Positions 17,774 through 25,169 of a DNA stretch of 64,000 bases are shown in pieces. Under the pieces are notes generated by a model. It did no database searches. It had not been told where the DNA came from and saw nothing but the letters and a program-made list of their open reading frames with translations. Where the stretch lies: NCBI GenBank assembly GCA_024234615.1, contig JACKNY010000001.1, positions 1,020,501 through 1,084,500 of the forward strand, read 5' to 3'. The first letter of the stretch is position 1. Every line of letters starts with the position of its first letter. Source of the stretch: Pseudomonadales bacterium (lineage in GTDB: Bacteria > Pseudomonadota > Gammaproteobacteria > Pseudomonadales > IMCC2047). Both the position numbers and the translations under genes were made by a program.

Positions 17774-18477
17774 GGTAAATTTCCCTGGTAATTCGTGGAG
17801 TTATCATATTGTTTAACCAAACGAGAAGGGCTAACACCCAGAAAATATAAGAAGCGTAATTTCCACATGAGCAAAATGGTGCGCCAGATACCACGTTGTT
17901 CCCAGCGTCGACTTGAGGTCACTAAAGGTGAGCCAATACAAAGTGGGCGGCTTAGGCGTTTCAATCGTTTGCTCAACTCAACATCTTCCATCAAGGGAAT
18001 CTGGGCATACCCACCAATAGTTTGAAATAACGCTCTGCGTACAAAAATTGCCTGATCACCAGTGGCAATCCCTGTCATTTTCGACCGCAGGTTCATTAAG
18101 TGAGCAACCAATCGCAAATGCGGGTGAGAACCACTCAGCCGAACGTCGAAGCGCCCCCAGGCTTGCTTGGCAGGCATTATTTTATCCCGCCAAATCGATT
18201 CAATATTTTGGGGTAGAAGGGTGTCCGCGTGCAAAAACATCAGCCATTCACCCTGCGCGATTTGTGCTCCAGCGTTCATTTGTAGTGCACGTCCGGCTTT
18301 GGTTTGAATAATTCGATCCGTGAATGGTGCTGCTATCGCTATGGTTTGGTCTTTGCTGCCACCATCAATCAGAATGATTTCGCTATTGAGAGCCTCTGTA
18401 CTTTGTCGCAGGCTAGCAAGCGTCTGTGCTAATACTGCCGCTTCATTAAGAGTGGGGATGATGAAGCTAATCTGCAT
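17770..18477 (-). CDS. TIGR04283-type family 2 glycosyltransferase (arsenosugar biosynthesis)
   Basis: A 235-residue GT2 enzyme. It shows S-F-I-I-P-T-L-N-E at the N-terminus, the I-L-I-D-G-G-S-x-D sugar-nucleotide motif near residue 40, F-L-H-A-D-T-L-L-P (the DxD region) near residue 81, and M-E-D-V-E-L-S-x-R-L near residue 165. This is the TIGR04283 family, often encoded beside radical SAM protein ArsS. It starts 18 bases after arsS and overlaps the DUF2064 gene by four bases. Likely role: transfer of a sugar in arsenosugar or arsenolipid formation; this is known of the family rather than shown here. Confidence 0.88.
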   Translation of the reverse strand: MQISFIIPTLNEAAVLAQTLASLRQSTEALNSEIILIDGGSKDQTIAIAAPFTDRIIQTKAGRALQMNAGAQIAQGEWLMFLHADTLLPQNIESIWRDKIMPAKQAWGRFDVRLSGSHPHLRLVAHLMNLRSKMTGIATGDQAIFVRRALFQTIGGYAQIPLMEDVELSKRLKRLSRPLCIGSPLVTSSRRWEQRGIWRTILLMWKLRFLYFLGVSPSRLVKQYDNSTNYQGNLP

Positions 18478-18495
18478 AAGGTCGGCAATGGTGTC

Positions 18496-19458
18496 TCAGG
18501 AAAGTGCGCCGCCACAGCTGCTGCCCTGTCCGGCGGTACAGCCGTAACAATGATCGGCGACCGCGATGGCTGCTCCGCGGATATCTTTATTCATAAGATC
18601 TTGCAGGTGGATTTTGGTGCGATCTGACGCCAACAGTGGCATATCCAACATTTGGTTAAAATCGCAGTCGTATACAAAACCTTGCCAATCCACGCTGATT
18701 AAGCTTCGACACATCACCGTTGGTAAATTAGCGGGTTGAAAATTATTTTTTAGCAATTGAATGTAACTATCGAATTGTCGTTTGGATATTAGTGTGCTGC
18801 CGAAACGACTGATGGGCATATTAGCCAGCGCGAATAGTTGATTAAACTCAATACCATAATGCTCACGTAACTCTCTTTTGTAGTCCTGTTCCAAAACTTG
18901 CTGAGGTGGTGGCAAAAATGGCCCGGTCGGGTTATAAACCAGATTGAGCACTAGACCAGAGTTGGGCATTCCGTAGCCGAGCTGGTTTAAGAGCTGTAGC
19001 GCGGCGATACTATCCTTAAAAACACCCTTGCCACGCTGTTGATCCACGTTCTGTTCCGAATAGCAAGGTAACGAGGCCGTCACAATCACCTGCTGGTCAG
19101 CGAGAAACTGAGCGTAATCCTCGTAACCTGGTTCCAGCAATATGGTTGGGTTGCAGCGGTCCATTACCTGCGCATTTCTGGCCCGGGCTTGTGTCACCAG
19201 ATATTTAAAGTGAGGGTTCATTTCCGGCGAGCCGCCAGTCAGATCCAATAACCGAATGTTGCGATGTTCGATAAAAGCCAACACCCTATCGATATTATCT
19301 CGATCCATCAATTCGGTACGTCGAGGACCAGCGTTCACATGGCAGTGCACACAACTCAGGTTGCAAAGATAACCGAGGTTGACTTGGAGGGTTTCCAGCT
19401 TTTTGCGCTGTAGTGGAGGGAATGTAGTTGTCGCTAAAAGCGGTCGAGTATCGAGCAT
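18496..19458 (-). CDS. arsS: arsenosugar biosynthesis radical SAM protein ArsS
   Basis: A 320-residue radical SAM enzyme of the ArsS type (TIGR04167). The [4Fe-4S] motif CxxxCxxC is at Cys32, Cys36 and Cys39 within L-G-Y-L-C-N-L-S-C-V-H-C. It is followed by D-L-T-G-G-S-P-E-M-N (the GGxP-like SAM motif). The C-terminus carries C-Y-G-C-T-A-G-x-G-S-S-C-G-G, the extra cysteine cluster of ArsS. In cyanobacteria ArsS adds the deoxyadenosyl group to dimethylarsenite. No ArsM methyltransferase or ArsR regulator lies next to it in this window. It is the first gene of a three-gene operon with two glycosyltransferases. Confidence 0.93.
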   Translation of the reverse strand: MLDTRPLLATTTFPPLQRKKLETLQVNLGYLCNLSCVHCHVNAGPRRTELMDRDNIDRVLAFIEHRNIRLLDLTGGSPEMNPHFKYLVTQARARNAQVMDRCNPTILLEPGYEDYAQFLADQQVIVTASLPCYSEQNVDQQRGKGVFKDSIAALQLLNQLGYGMPNSGLVLNLVYNPTGPFLPPPQQVLEQDYKRELREHYGIEFNQLFALANMPISRFGSTLISKRQFDSYIQLLKNNFQPANLPTVMCRSLISVDWQGFVYDCDFNQMLDMPLLASDRTKIHLQDLMNKDIRGAAIAVADHCYGCTAGQGSSCGGALS

Positions 19459-19580
19459 GAGAAACCCGTTTTGGATGATGAAAAGAGCGAACTAAGGTCG
19501 CCAAAAGATCCATAATAGAGCACCTCGCTTATTATGAACAGCAAGCGACCTATTCATTCCCGGTAATGCTGTCGGCCGGG

Positions 19581-20471
19581 TTAATTGGCGGATTGCTGCA
19601 ACGCCCTGATCCGATCATCCAGCGGTGGGTGTGACATAAACAGGCGCATGAAGCCTTGCTTAATGCCGCCTCCCTTAATACCAAAGGCTACCAACGTATC
19701 CGCCATTTGGCTAGGGGCATCGTATTCTGATTTTAAGCGCGCCAAAGCACCGATCATGGCACCACGCCCAGCAAGCTTTGCACCCGCAGCATCGGCCCGG
19801 TATTCGCGCCAACGGGAGAACCACATCACAATCATGGATGCTAATAAGCCCAGAACTAGCTCGGCAATGATGGTCGTAATGTAATAACCAATGCCGTGCC
19901 CACGTTCAGTTTTAAAGATGACACGATCGACGGTATGACCAATAATGCGTGAAAAAAACATCACAAAAGTGTTAACGACACCTTGAATTAAGGTTAGTGT
20001 GATCATGTCACCATTGGCGACATGGCCGATTTCGTGTGCCAATACAGCCCTGACCTCTTCTTTATCGAATCGGCTGAGGAGCCCGGTACTAACCGCGACT
20101 AGAGCACTGTTTCGATTCCAGCCGGTAGCAAAGGCATTAGATTGCTCCGATGGAAACACGCCTACTTCTGGCATGCCGATCCCGGATTGCTCCGCTAATC
20201 GCTTAACCTCGTTCACCAGCCAGCGCTCGGGTTCGTTAGCGGGCTGTTCGATAATTTTTACCCCCATCGAACGTTTGGCCATCCACTTGGATATAAAGAG
20301 TGAAATTAATGAGCCGCTAACACCAAATATCGCACAGAATACCAACAGAGCCTGTAAATCAAGGTCAATACCGTTAGCTGCCATGATGGAGTTAAACCCC
20401 AGCAGACTTAAAGTAATATTGGCAACGAATAGAATAGCCAAGTTGGTCGCGATGAATAGTAATATGCGCAT
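19581..20471 (-). CDS. htpX: membrane protease HtpX
   Basis: A 296-residue HtpX, an inner-membrane zinc metalloprotease of the M48 family that helps clear misfolded membrane proteins under stress. Two N-terminal transmembrane segments (residues 4-25 and 38-62) are followed by the zinc motif H-E-I-G-H in V-L-A-H-E-I-G-H-V-A-N-G-D-M. Two further membrane segments follow (about 155-175 and 195-215), and then the third zinc ligand in E-Y-R-A-D-A-A-G-A. The end M-S-H-P-P-L-D-D-R-I matches the family. It stands alone, 122 bases upstream of arsS. Confidence 0.96.
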   Translation of the reverse strand: MRILLFIATNLAILFVANITLSLLGFNSIMAANGIDLDLQALLVFCAIFGVSGSLISLFISKWMAKRSMGVKIIEQPANEPERWLVNEVKRLAEQSGIGMPEVGVFPSEQSNAFATGWNRNSALVAVSTGLLSRFDKEEVRAVLAHEIGHVANGDMITLTLIQGVVNTFVMFFSRIIGHTVDRVIFKTERGHGIGYYITTIIAELVLGLLASMIVMWFSRWREYRADAAGAKLAGRGAMIGALARLKSEYDAPSQMADTLVAFGIKGGGIKQGFMRLFMSHPPLDDRIRALQQSAN

Positions 20472-20601
20472 AACAGCCCTTTACTCCACAGATAAATGAT
20501 CAAGCCCTTTGACACAATATGCGGCCAATTCTATCCCTTTCAATTGCAGATAGCCTGTAATTACTTTTGTGGCGATAGGGTAACCCGTTGCGAGAGCTGT
20601 G

Positions 20602-20626
20602 CTCTCTTCCCAAATTAGGAAGAGAG
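20602..20626. other. 9-bp stem hairpin after the 408-residue membrane protein gene
   Basis: CTCTCTTCC at 20602-20610 and GGAAGAGAG at 20618-20626 enclose a 7-base loop. It lies just downstream of the stop of the minus-strand membrane protein gene and before htpX. No run of T follows on either strand, so it may be a processing or stability hairpin rather than a standard terminator. Confidence 0.45.
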
Positions 20627-20643
20627 TTACAACGAGAGATATT

Positions 20644-21870
20644 TTAACGAACAGCGATTTTTCGCACTAACGGCCATTTATCAAAGAAAGTATTAAAAAA
20701 TAGTAGCGTCATCAATAACGCAAATTGCCCTGCTAAAATGCCAAGAGGAGAAACGCCCATGCCAAGGTCATTCGAGCCATAAGGAATGAGGGTATAGGTT
20801 TTAATCCAGATCACACCATAAATGGTGCCTCCGATAAACCAAATTGCAATACGGATCAGCACCCGCGCGGCCTGGTTGGTAATTAATTCGGAGCTAGGAT
20901 AATCATCAAACAGGTGATGCCAAGCTAACATAAAGACGATCACCGATAACTCCAAAGACGACACCACCACATCTATAGGTGGTCCTGTTACCAGATTCAT
21001 TGGTTCAATAATAGCGCGCACGACTGGCGGCACCACAAAGCCTGCGGCAACCGCAATTACAAATCCGGCAATACCCATCCAGGGTTGCCTTTTCGCAAAG
21101 AAGCGCATTGGGTAAAGCTCTCCACCCTCCACTGGCATAATGGCGAAAATGACATAAGCCTGGCAGAAGGCGATGAAAGCTGGCCAATTACCAAAAGGTG
21201 GAGCAACTATTTCATGATGTCCTAGGCTAAGATTCATCCAACTCGGCACGATCATCGCCATCCATACTATCCAAGTGACAGCGATACCCATCGCGAGCAC
21301 ACCATAACCATCCGTAGGGCTTTCTGCTTTCCCCGCAAAGGGCCATTTTAACAACAGCGAGACCAAGGGGATTTGCGCGATAATGACTGATAGCGCGTAG
21401 AAGTTAGAAGTCTCCCATCCTTCAATGGCCAAGTGAATCTCATCAACCGACTGAGGCGTGAACATGAGCGTCAAGCTAAATGGCTTCCACCAAAGACCCA
21501 GCAGGCTAATTAGTACTAAGAAAGCAACTACGCCCAAAAACCAAGCCAGTAGTGTGTACCAAATACCTGCCCAGGGTTGTTTGTCTGTGAAATAAGTTTT
21601 TCCGTAATTGTTCATCACCAGCGTCATCCAAATCCAGGTATTAATTACCATCCAGAAAAAAGTCCCCTCGGCTACTACGCTCGTCAACTTGCTTGTTAAA
21701 TGAGCATCGAGCAAAGTAAGCGTCGGTCCGGCAATAGCTAAATACAACTTTTGCATTGCCAACGACCAAATTGGCCAAATCAAATTGGCGGCAACAAAGC
21801 TCAAAGCCAACGCCGTAAAACCGGTTGCAAGCTTGCCTTGGAAAACACGTTTCACATCGTAGTGCTCCAC
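20644..21870 (-). CDS. polytopic membrane protein of unknown function, internally duplicated
   Basis: A 408-residue protein with about ten to eleven hydrophobic segments. I do not recognise the family. A motif occurs twice, at residues 89-103 and 253-267: Tyr, three residues, (Y/F)-F, two residues, (K/R)-Q-P-W-x-G-I. Each copy is followed by a long hydrophobic helix (G-V-V-A-F-L-V-L-I and G-F-V-V-P-P-V-V). This suggests two related halves. There are many Trp residues and a His pair at 218-219 (G-H-H-E) and 318-319 (W-H-H-L), which could bind metal or haem. The gene is single; upstream lies tRNA-Arg, downstream htpX. The ATG at 21870 has an AGGAGG-like ribosome site (TAAAGGAGGTGT) before it. 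Confidence 0.75.
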   Translation of the reverse strand: MEHYDVKRVFQGKLATGFTALALSFVAANLIWPIWSLAMQKLYLAIAGPTLTLLDAHLTSKLTSVVAEGTFFWMVINTWIWMTLVMNNYGKTYFTDKQPWAGIWYTLLAWFLGVVAFLVLISLLGLWWKPFSLTLMFTPQSVDEIHLAIEGWETSNFYALSVIIAQIPLVSLLLKWPFAGKAESPTDGYGVLAMGIAVTWIVWMAMIVPSWMNLSLGHHEIVAPPFGNWPAFIAFCQAYVIFAIMPVEGGELYPMRFFAKRQPWMGIAGFVIAVAAGFVVPPVVRAIIEPMNLVTGPPIDVVVSSLELSVIVFMLAWHHLFDDYPSSELITNQAARVLIRIAIWFIGGTIYGVIWIKTYTLIPYGSNDLGMGVSPLGILAGQFALLMTLLFFNTFFDKWPLVRKIAVR

Positions 21871-22203
21871 TAAACACCTCCTTTAATATTTTTATGATAG
21901 GCAGTTTATTCTTTTAAGGTAGGTCAGCACTGAATCCCTCCGGGAGCCGCCTCCATGGCTTTTTATGACCAATACGCTGAAAAGGTAATAATGGTTTCTT
22001 GTTGGAGACAGCTGTTTAAGAGGATTGGATAATATAATGCATCTTGCTTGTTGTCTATATGCAAAATAATGCATTCAAGGTGAAATAAAATTAACCCGGA
22101 TTATTGTGTCCGCAGTGGAAGGTTTTGGTCAGGGCGATAAATAGAAAATGAGGGTGGCGACAAGCGAAGCGAATCAGTAGAATAGCGCCTCATCTACCGC
22201 ATC
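21871..22203. other. intergenic region between a membrane protein gene and tRNA-Arg
   Basis: This 333-base stretch holds the leader of the minus-strand membrane protein gene and the upstream region of tRNA-Arg. A TAGAAT at 22178-22183 could be a -10 box for the tRNA, but no good -35 box is at the right distance. I see no coding potential that I can support. Confidence 0.4.
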
Positions 22204-22280
22204 GCTCCGGTGGCACAGCTGGATAGCGCAGCCCCCTCCTAAGGGGCAGGTCGCAGGTTCGAATCCTGCCCGGGGCGCCA
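22204..22280 (+). tRNA. tRNA-Arg (anticodon CCT)
   Basis: A 77-base cloverleaf including the encoded CCA. The acceptor stem pairs GCTCCGG with CCGGGGC (one G-U). The anticodon stem GCCCC/GGGGC encloses the loop CTCCTAA with anticodon CCT at 22238-22240. The T arm GCAGG-TTCGAAT-CCTGC is perfect. The D stem GCAC/GCGC has one A-C mismatch. tRNA-Arg(CCT) is a frequent integration site, but the integrase of the nearby island is next to tRNA-Leu, not here. Confidence 0.95.
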
Positions 22281-22443
22281 ATTAAATCGAGGTTATACAT
22301 TTTTTAATTGGGATGTCAGGCAAAAAATTTAAGTCCCTATTAAATCCATTGATATTTAAACTAACCAAGCTGCAGGAAAACTAGCAGCCTATTTTCCCTG
22401 CAGTCTCGTTATGAATTTTTAAACCTAAGTCAAAGGAAGTGCA

Positions 22444-22671
22444 ATGAAGAATAAATTAGGATAATACTTTGCACAATTGTGGCAACAAGCTGCGCTGCTA
22501 CTGGAAACAAATCTCTGTGCCATGAAAATAAGGACTCAATTACAGAGAAATTTAAAAAGGGTACTACCCATAAAGATGAAGTGGTTTCACGTTAGGCACC
22601 CAACCGAAACCACTTTCACCGACGGAGGGTTTGAAATCATTAAGTATAAGGTGAGTACCGCTCTGGTATAG
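22444..22671 (+). pseudogene. frameshifted BamE/SmpA-like lipoprotein remnant
   Basis: Reading through three one-base gaps gives a continuous small lipoprotein. The start is M-K-N-K-L-G at 22444, then I-I-L-C-T-I-V-A-T-S-C as signal and lipobox. An F-K-K-G-T-T-H-K-D-E-V segment follows, and then L-G-T-P-T-E-T-T-F-T-D-G-G-F-E, ending at TAG 22669-22671. The segment K-G-T-T-(K/H)-x-(E/D)-V-x-x-x-L-G-x-P-T is the hallmark of SmpA/OmlA (BamE-like) domains. The gaps fall at the bases after the sixth codon, in CGTTAG (expected CGTTTA) and in ACCCAA (expected ACCCCA). All three are missing single bases in short runs, so either gene decay or sequencing error could explain them. Confidence 0.65.
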
Positions 22672-22808
22672 CTGAATAAACCAAAAATTTATATAAACAA
22701 AGGCAGCGGATGCTCATGCTGTCGTTTTGACCTTTGGAATACTTCGCGGTATGGGTGCCAGCTAGTATGTGTGGACATGCATGTAATCAGTTGGGGAAGT
22801 TGCTCCAG

Positions 22809-22851
22809 TCGGTCGCAAGATGTGGCTATCTCCACATCTCTGCCGAAGGAG
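22809..22851 (+). promoter_or_regulatory. hairpin in the sugE leader next to its ribosome binding site
   Basis: AGATGTGG at 22818-22825 pairs with CCACATCT at 22832-22839 (8 bp, loop CTATCT), and TCGG 22809-22812 can pair with CCGA 22843-22846 to extend it. The AGGAG ribosome site (22847-22851) follows directly, so folding could affect translation of sugE. I compared the leader with the guanidine-I, -II and -III riboswitch motifs from memory and found no match. Confidence 0.4.
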
Positions 22852-22855
22852 TTAA

Positions 22856-23191
22856 GTGTTCAATGGAGTCAGTGTGGCTTGGATTTATTTAATACTTGCA
22901 GGGCTATTTGAAATAGGTTGGCCTGTAGGCCTAAAAATGGCTCAAGAAGACGGTACACGCATTACGGGTGTACTCCTAGCAATTGTCTTTATGAGTGCTA
23001 GTGGTTTACTTTTGTGGTTGGCGCAGAAAGAAATTCCTATTGGGACATCTTACGCAGTTTGGACTGGTATTGGTGCTGCAGGTACGTTCCTGGTTGGTAT
23101 AATTTTCTATGGTGATCCGACCAGCTTGGCCCGCTATCTCGGCATAATATTAATCATTACAGGCGTTGCTACATTAAAGCTGGCACACTGA
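22856..23191 (+). CDS. sugE: SugE/Gdx-type small multidrug resistance exporter
   Basis: A 111-residue protein with four transmembrane helices of the SMR family. The sequence A-W-I-Y-L-I-L-A-G-L-F-E-I-G-W-P-V-G-L-K holds the essential membrane Glu of this family; the G-W-P/G-L-K pattern is that of SugE/Gdx guanidinium exporters rather than EmrE. Y-A-V-W-T-G-I-G-A-A-G-T and the final I-I-T-G-V-A-T-L-K-L also fit. The start is the GTG at 22856 (AGGAG 5 bases upstream); a second GTG at 22874 would give the more usual M-A-W-I-Y start but has a poor ribosome site. It lies between a lipoprotein remnant and the island border. Confidence 0.9.
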   Translation: MFNGVSVAWIYLILAGLFEIGWPVGLKMAQEDGTRITGVLLAIVFMSASGLLLWLAQKEIPIGTSYAVWTGIGAAGTFLVGIIFYGDPTSLARYLGIILIITGVATLKLAH

Positions 23192-23699
23192 TGTAAAGCG
23201 CACACTTAACTTCTGTATGGCCGCCCCTCGTTAATAAGCAAAGCAGCGGACTCCACGAACCGTAACACCTTTTGCTTTCGCAAAAAAGCTATGTCGAATT
23301 TTTGCGTCCTCTATTTGGGGCATTACTGGTGGGCCTTCAGATTCTAGGGCAAGGGTTGGTTTAAAGTAAAATGGAGCTAAACGAAAAAATCTGTCTACTA
23401 TGCGCCTACAATTAAAATTGATTTATATGGTGCCGGAAGAGGCCGGGGCCGGATTTGAAAATCACTTCAACTTGTTGAAATAAAAGATAAATATTTAAAA
23501 TTTCCATTGTTTTGTGCTGACAATTATACCGTCAAAATAATATTTTAATAATTTTTGGGAATCGAATTGCGTAGTTTTATAACCTTTCGCTTGTGATTTT
23601 TATTTATTGAGCTTATGTATGGCAATTGGGGGGCTGAGTGTCTCAGTTCGGCCATAAGCGGACGTTCTAGTGAAGTTATAAATCAATTCTTTAGCTCTG
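23192..23699. other. AT-rich intergenic stretch containing the left island border
   Basis: These 508 bases between sugE and the TIR gene contain no supported gene. They hold a small hairpin (TTTTGC-TTTC-GCAAAA near 23270), the tRNA-Leu-like sequence at 23428-23459 described separately, and a long AT-rich run after it. A CTGAG-TGT-CTCAG hairpin lies near 23634-23646. Confidence 0.5.
23428..23459 (-). repeat. degenerate attachment-site copy of the tRNA-Leu 3' end
   Basis: On the plus strand TGGTGC (23428-23433) is followed by a 9-base insert, then CCGGGGCCGGA (23443-23453) and TTTGAA. The 3' end of tRNA-Leu(TAA) at 31172 reads TGGTGC-CCGGGGCCGGA-ATCGAA in the same orientation. The 17 bases of the first two blocks are identical, and four of the next six match. 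This is what a decayed distal attachment site would look like. It is not a whole tRNA: no T stem or anticodon arm follows. Confidence 0.55.
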
Positions 23700-24902
23700 T
23701 TAGGACCTACTTTTTACAAATCGTCGAATTGAACCACTTTGCTTTTCTTGAATGCGGTGCTGTGCCCAAGGGTGGATGCCCATTATTTCATCGTCTCGGC
23801 ATATATTTCTATTTATGAGATAATTGACAGCAGGGTTTATCCGTCTGGGGCTCCAATCAAACTTTTCTGCAATTTCAGTTAGACTTGTTGGAAAACGTTC
23901 ATCATTTAGAATAGCTGAGGCCATTCTTAGAGCGTCTTTGTCAGGCTCCCACCCCATAAATGCTTTATCAAACTCCACAAATAACTCATTTTCAGGGATA
24001 ATACTGTAGTGCTCTTCTTTGAAAAATGGTCTCAATTCATAAAGCCCATCTTCTATGTCTTTTTGGGTTAGCCCTGTTTCTTGAACTAAATCATCCATCT
24101 CAAGCATTGGGTCATGACTGGTTCCTGTTTCTGACTTTGAACAAAAAACGTTAGCAATAGCTGTTGCAGCCACACTAAAACCGGTATCTGGCAATTCTTC
24201 ATCTATAGGTGCTTTCCCTAAGGTGGGCTTTTTTGAAATTCCATGAATATCGTTTATCAACTGAGATAGGTCGAGTTCTTCAGTGACCTCAGGACTAAAA
24301 TGTCCCGATAACAGAGCTGGTAATTTTTCGTGAGAAAGATTAAAACGTAATGGAATAAATTTGCACTTTTTGTCAAGCATGCGCACTAAACCTGCATCCA
24401 TTTCCTGTTTAACCCAAGGTTTCTGAATAGCTGTTGGCGATAACAAAACAATAAAATGCGTGCAAGTACCTAACCCGTCATCAATACGCTGACGAAGGCT
24501 ATCACCGGAAGCAATTTCCCATTCAGCCCACCACGTATCGATCCGGTTACTCATAAGTTCATTAGCAATTTTTCCAGCTAGATCATGATCCTCCCAACCA
24601 AAACTAAGGAATACTTTTGGTGACAATACTTTTCTCCTCTCAACAAAATTCACACTTTTAAGCTCTTCTTCAGGTATTTTACTGCGTACGTGCTGAATAA
24701 GCTCTTTTGAACCTTCAACTTTCACAGACAAATTATTCAAGTCGTTTCCATAAACTACAACCGTTGGGAATTCTTCTGTTTTAGGATGACGAATAGACCG
24801 AAGGCGTTCCGCAAACTCAACCTTAGCTATTTGTGTAACTCTATCTATTATGCTTTTTTGAAAGTCGCCAGCGTTAAATTTCTTACCGTTAAAAGTCAAC
24901 AT
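23700..24902 (-). CDS. TIR-domain protein with winged-helix-like C-terminus (candidate defence effector)
   Basis: A 400-residue protein. Residues about 95-220 form a bacterial TIR domain. It starts K-V-F-L-S-F-G-W-E-D-H-D-L-A, has W-W-A-E-W-E-I-A-S-G-D-S-L at residues 124-136 with a Glu (127 or 129) in the place of the NADase glutamate, and continues with F-I-V-L-L-S-P-T-A-I-Q-K-P-W-V-K-Q-E. TIR domains of this kind cleave NAD+ or make signalling nucleotides in anti-phage systems. The first 90 residues are an unrecognised domain. Residues about 315-385 look like a helix-turn-helix (S-L-T-E-I-A-E-K-F-D-W-S-P-R-R-I-N-P-A-V-N-Y-L). The stop codon lies in a CCTAACA sequence resembling an attC end. 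It is the last gene of the island. Confidence 0.85.
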   Translation of the reverse strand: MLTFNGKKFNAGDFQKSIIDRVTQIAKVEFAERLRSIRHPKTEEFPTVVVYGNDLNNLSVKVEGSKELIQHVRSKIPEEELKSVNFVERRKVLSPKVFLSFGWEDHDLAGKIANELMSNRIDTWWAEWEIASGDSLRQRIDDGLGTCTHFIVLLSPTAIQKPWVKQEMDAGLVRMLDKKCKFIPLRFNLSHEKLPALLSGHFSPEVTEELDLSQLINDIHGISKKPTLGKAPIDEELPDTGFSVAATAIANVFCSKSETGTSHDPMLEMDDLVQETGLTQKDIEDGLYELRPFFKEEHYSIIPENELFVEFDKAFMGWEPDKDALRMASAILNDERFPTSLTEIAEKFDWSPRRINPAVNYLINRNICRDDEIMGIHPWAQHRIQEKQSGSIRRFVKSRS

Positions 24903-25169
24903 AACTCAGTAACCAGCTCCGTAAAATTACCTATAAACCGAAAGAAACATGTACTGTTCCATTCACGTTTCTTAAAGAAATATGCCTATCATTTCTTGTT
25001 GTTAAAACCTTCTTGATATTCACAGGCTTGTCCATGAATGTTCACAATTAACCGATAGCGCTATTTCACTTCACTAAAATCGATCATCCAGAAAGTAGCG
25101 AATGCGGTATATAAAACCTTAACAAAAGTCTTTTTTTGAATACTTCAGTTAACGGCGGGGAGCAGACAT

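Noticed and set aside
22204..22280. tRNA-Arg as the border of the island
   Set aside because: The integrase adjoins tRNA-Leu at the other side, and I find no second copy of the tRNA-Arg 3' end near tRNA-Leu.
22672..22855. Guanidine riboswitch before sugE
   Set aside because: No ACGR loops of guanidine-II, no conserved core of guanidine-I or -III in the leader as far as I can compare from memory.
23428..23459. Partial tRNA gene
   Set aside because: It has no T stem on the 5' side, no anticodon arm and an insertion. It fits an attachment-site relic better.
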